From Opitutaceae bacterium (GTDB taxonomy: Bacteria; Verrucomicrobiota; Verrucomicrobiia; Opitutales; Opitutaceae): a stretch of 6,802 nucleotides of DNA. Positions 5,863-6,802 of the stretch are shown here, one piece after another (within the stretch, counting starts at the first letter, position 1; the number at the start of each line of letters is the position of its first letter). The notes under the pieces are model-generated. The model did no database searches. It had not been told where the DNA came from and was given only the letters and a program-made list of their open reading frames with translations. The position numbers and the translations under genes were made by a program. The stretch lies in contig JAPOIC010000107.1 in assembly GCA_029979145.1 (NCBI GenBank), positions 1-6,802 of the forward strand, given 5' to 3'.

Positions 5863-6686
5863 GGCCGGCCTCCTTCGGCGTGGGCCGTGGCCTCGGCGGC
5901 GAGCCGGCGCGCGGTCTGGGCCCGCGCGTCGCGCGGGCTCGCTTCGGCGAAAGCGAGGTAGTGTTGCGCGGCGAGGGCGTCGCGGCCGAGCTCGACCGCG
6001 AGGCCGGCGATGGTCAGGTCGACCTCGCCGTCCCGGTATGGCGTCTCGAAGCCCAGCTCGCGGCTGGCGAGGTAGTGCGGCAGGGCGGCCGCGGCATCGT
6101 GGCGCGAGTGCCAATGCAGGGTTGCGAGCAGGAAATGAAGTTCGCGACGTGAAGACAGGGACTGCACGCCGGCGAGGAGGGATTCGACAGCCGCAATGGC
6201 GCCAGCGGCGTTTTCGGGCGGTTGATCGAACGCGCGCAGGAAGGCGAGCTGCACCGCGGCCTCGTCGGCGAGAGGATGGCTCGGGTATTCGCGGCGCAGT
6301 TGCTCGTAACGTTGGGCCGCGACGTCGAACCGGGCGGGTTCCACATGCTCGTGGGCGATGCGACCGAGCAGGTAGAGCGCGAGTGGACGGTGGGATTGAT
6401 CCTCGCCGGGGGGCACGGCGGCGACAGATTCGAGGAGGGCCTGCGCCATCGTGACATTTGCGGCAGTGACGGGGTCGCGCACCAGCAGGCTGGCGGCGTA
6501 GGCGCAGGTAATTCGGCCGTCCCCGAGGTGGGCGGCGTGAAGGGAGGCCAGGGCGCCGGCCGCGCCGTTGAAGTCGAGGTTCTGCGCGGAGCGCCACGGG
6601 TCCGTTTCAGCTTGGAGACGAAAAGCGGTCGCGATGGCGACAAACGCGACTAAGACGAAATGAAATCTGCCGGAGGGGAACGGCAT
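5859..6686 (-). CDS. Secreted TPR-like helical-repeat protein, partner of solute-binding protein 2
   Basis: This encodes a 275-residue protein. The start at 6686 gives a Sec-type signal: R7, a hydrophobic core at about 9-22 and a LQA cleavage site near 24-26. The upstream in-frame ATG at 6734 would add 16 polar residues before the signal and is rejected. No clear Shine-Dalgarno is seen. The mature protein is Ala-rich and helical with TPR-like pairs, including YLLGRIAHEH (105-114), RYEQLRREYPSHPLADEAAV (126-145, the best TPR-like B-helix and turn) and AVELGRDALAAQHYLAF (230-246). It aligns with the product of 437-1246 in these blocks and in overall length (275 against 269 residues). The stop overlaps the next start as ATGA (5859-5862), so the two proteins are probably made together. 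The cellular role is unknown; a scaffold or accessory of the binding protein is inferred from the repeated pairing. No enzymatic motif is visible. Confidence 0.85.
   Translation of the reverse strand: MPFPSGRFHFVLVAFVAIATAFRLQAETDPWRSAQNLDFNGAAGALASLHAAHLGDGRITCAYAASLLVRDPVTAANVTMAQALLESVAAVPPGEDQSHRPLALYLLGRIAHEHVEPARFDVAAQRYEQLRREYPSHPLADEAAVQLAFLRAFDQPPENAAGAIAAVESLLAGVQSLSSRRELHFLLATLHWHSRHDAAAALPHYLASRELGFETPYRDGEVDLTIAGLAVELGRDALAAQHYLAFAEASPRDARAQTARRLAAEATAHAEGGRP
5869..5875 (-). promoter_or_regulatory. Strong Shine-Dalgarno site for solute-binding protein 2
   Basis: On the minus strand AAGGAGG lies six bases before the ATG at 5862, within the final codons of the TPR-like gene. It decides the start at 5862, although the same frame is open far upstream (to 6597) in a sequence that is merely a shadow of the TPR-like gene. 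Confidence 0.8.
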
Positions 6687-6720
6687 GGCGGGGTGGACGG
6701 AGCAAGCCGCCTCTCGACCC

Positions 6721-6749
6721 GTGCCAGTGTGCATGCCGTGGCGTACAAT
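6721..6749 (+). promoter_or_regulatory. Candidate sigma70-like promoter
   Basis: GTGCCA (6721-6726, 4 of 6 consensus bases) and TACAAT (6744-6749, 5 of 6) are separated by exactly 17 bases. Transcription would start around 6756, only a few bases before the ATG at 6759, implying a leaderless or near-leaderless message. An 8-bp palindrome, CGAGCTCG (6751-6758), fills the space between the -10 and the ATG. This is a match by eye in one place and has no independent support. Confidence 0.35.
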
Positions 6750-6758
6750 GCGAGCTCG

Positions 6759-6802
6759 ATGTCCACGAGAACGCTGCCAGAGACGGCGCTGTTGGGTGAA
6801 CA
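6759..6802 (+). CDS. Start of an unidentified plus-strand gene, cut by the window edge
   Basis: An ATG at 6759 opens 14 codons (MSTRTLPETALLGE) before the window ends. It is divergent from the TPR-like gene starting at 6686, with 72 bp between the two starts. No Shine-Dalgarno precedes it, but a candidate promoter places the transcript start almost at the ATG. The N-terminus resembles an ordinary cytoplasmic protein with no signal sequence; too little is visible to name a family. Confidence 0.35.
   Translation, partial: MSTRTLPETALLGE

Noticed and set aside
4306..5961. Long plus-strand open frame (551 codons) opposite binding protein 2
   Set aside because: It is the antisense shadow of a GC-rich gene whose minus-strand product has clear family motifs; its translation shows no recognisable domain.
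5863..6597. Upstream extension of the binding protein 2 frame
   Set aside because: It is Arg/Pro-rich, lies out of frame inside the TPR-like gene, and is ruled out by the AAGGAGG site and signal sequence at 5862.
6744..6802. Minus-strand promoter TTCTCG/TTGTAC for the second TPR-like gene
   Set aside because: Both hexamers match consensus at only three of six positions; not distinguishable from chance.

Overview
This GC-rich window looks like chromosomal DNA of a free-living heterotrophic bacterium with a Gram-negative-type envelope. Two solute-binding proteins, two secreted TPR-like proteins and a Tat-type aminotransferase all point to cell-envelope or periplasmic work. The gene style (GC-rich, weak Shine-Dalgarno sites except inside operons, sugar-uptake genes in isolated pairs) suggests Verrucomicrobiota, most likely Opitutaceae. 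This placement is inference; no rRNA or other marker gene is present.

Layout, left to right. (1) Positions 1-149, minus strand: the first 49 codons of a gene running off the left edge, possibly a heparinase II/III-like polysaccharide-degrading enzyme (weak call). (2) Positions 150-436: a divergent intergenic region with one small GC hairpin and no convincing promoter. (3) Positions 437-2850, plus strand: a two-gene operon with a 4-base ATGA overlap, encoding a secreted helical-repeat (TPR-like) protein and an ABC-type family 1 sugar-binding protein with an N-terminal membrane anchor. (4) Positions 2926-4038, plus strand: a complete PLP-dependent aminotransferase of the HisC family carrying a Tat-type twin-arginine signal. 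(5) Positions 4039-4290: a convergent intergenic region with two copies of a palindromic repeat (a 31-bp perfect palindrome and a 17-bp one) and then an 85 percent purine tract. (6) Positions 4291-6686, minus strand: a second TPR-like plus solute-binding pair, again joined by an ATGA overlap and clearly paralogous to the first. (7) Positions 6687-6802: a short divergent region with a plausible sigma70-like promoter and the first 14 codons of another plus-strand gene.

The main theme is two homologous, inverted [TPR-like - solute-binding protein] modules facing each other around an exported aminotransferase. No permease or ATPase gene is present, so the binding proteins either use transporter subunits encoded elsewhere or do something other than classical import. 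The conserved pairing, order and overlap in both copies suggest that the TPR-like protein and the binding protein act together in the periplasm or at the inner membrane. The two binding proteins share framework motifs but differ around their likely ligand-contacting segments, so they probably bind different ligands. The possible polysaccharide lyase at the left edge would fit a carbohydrate-use locus.
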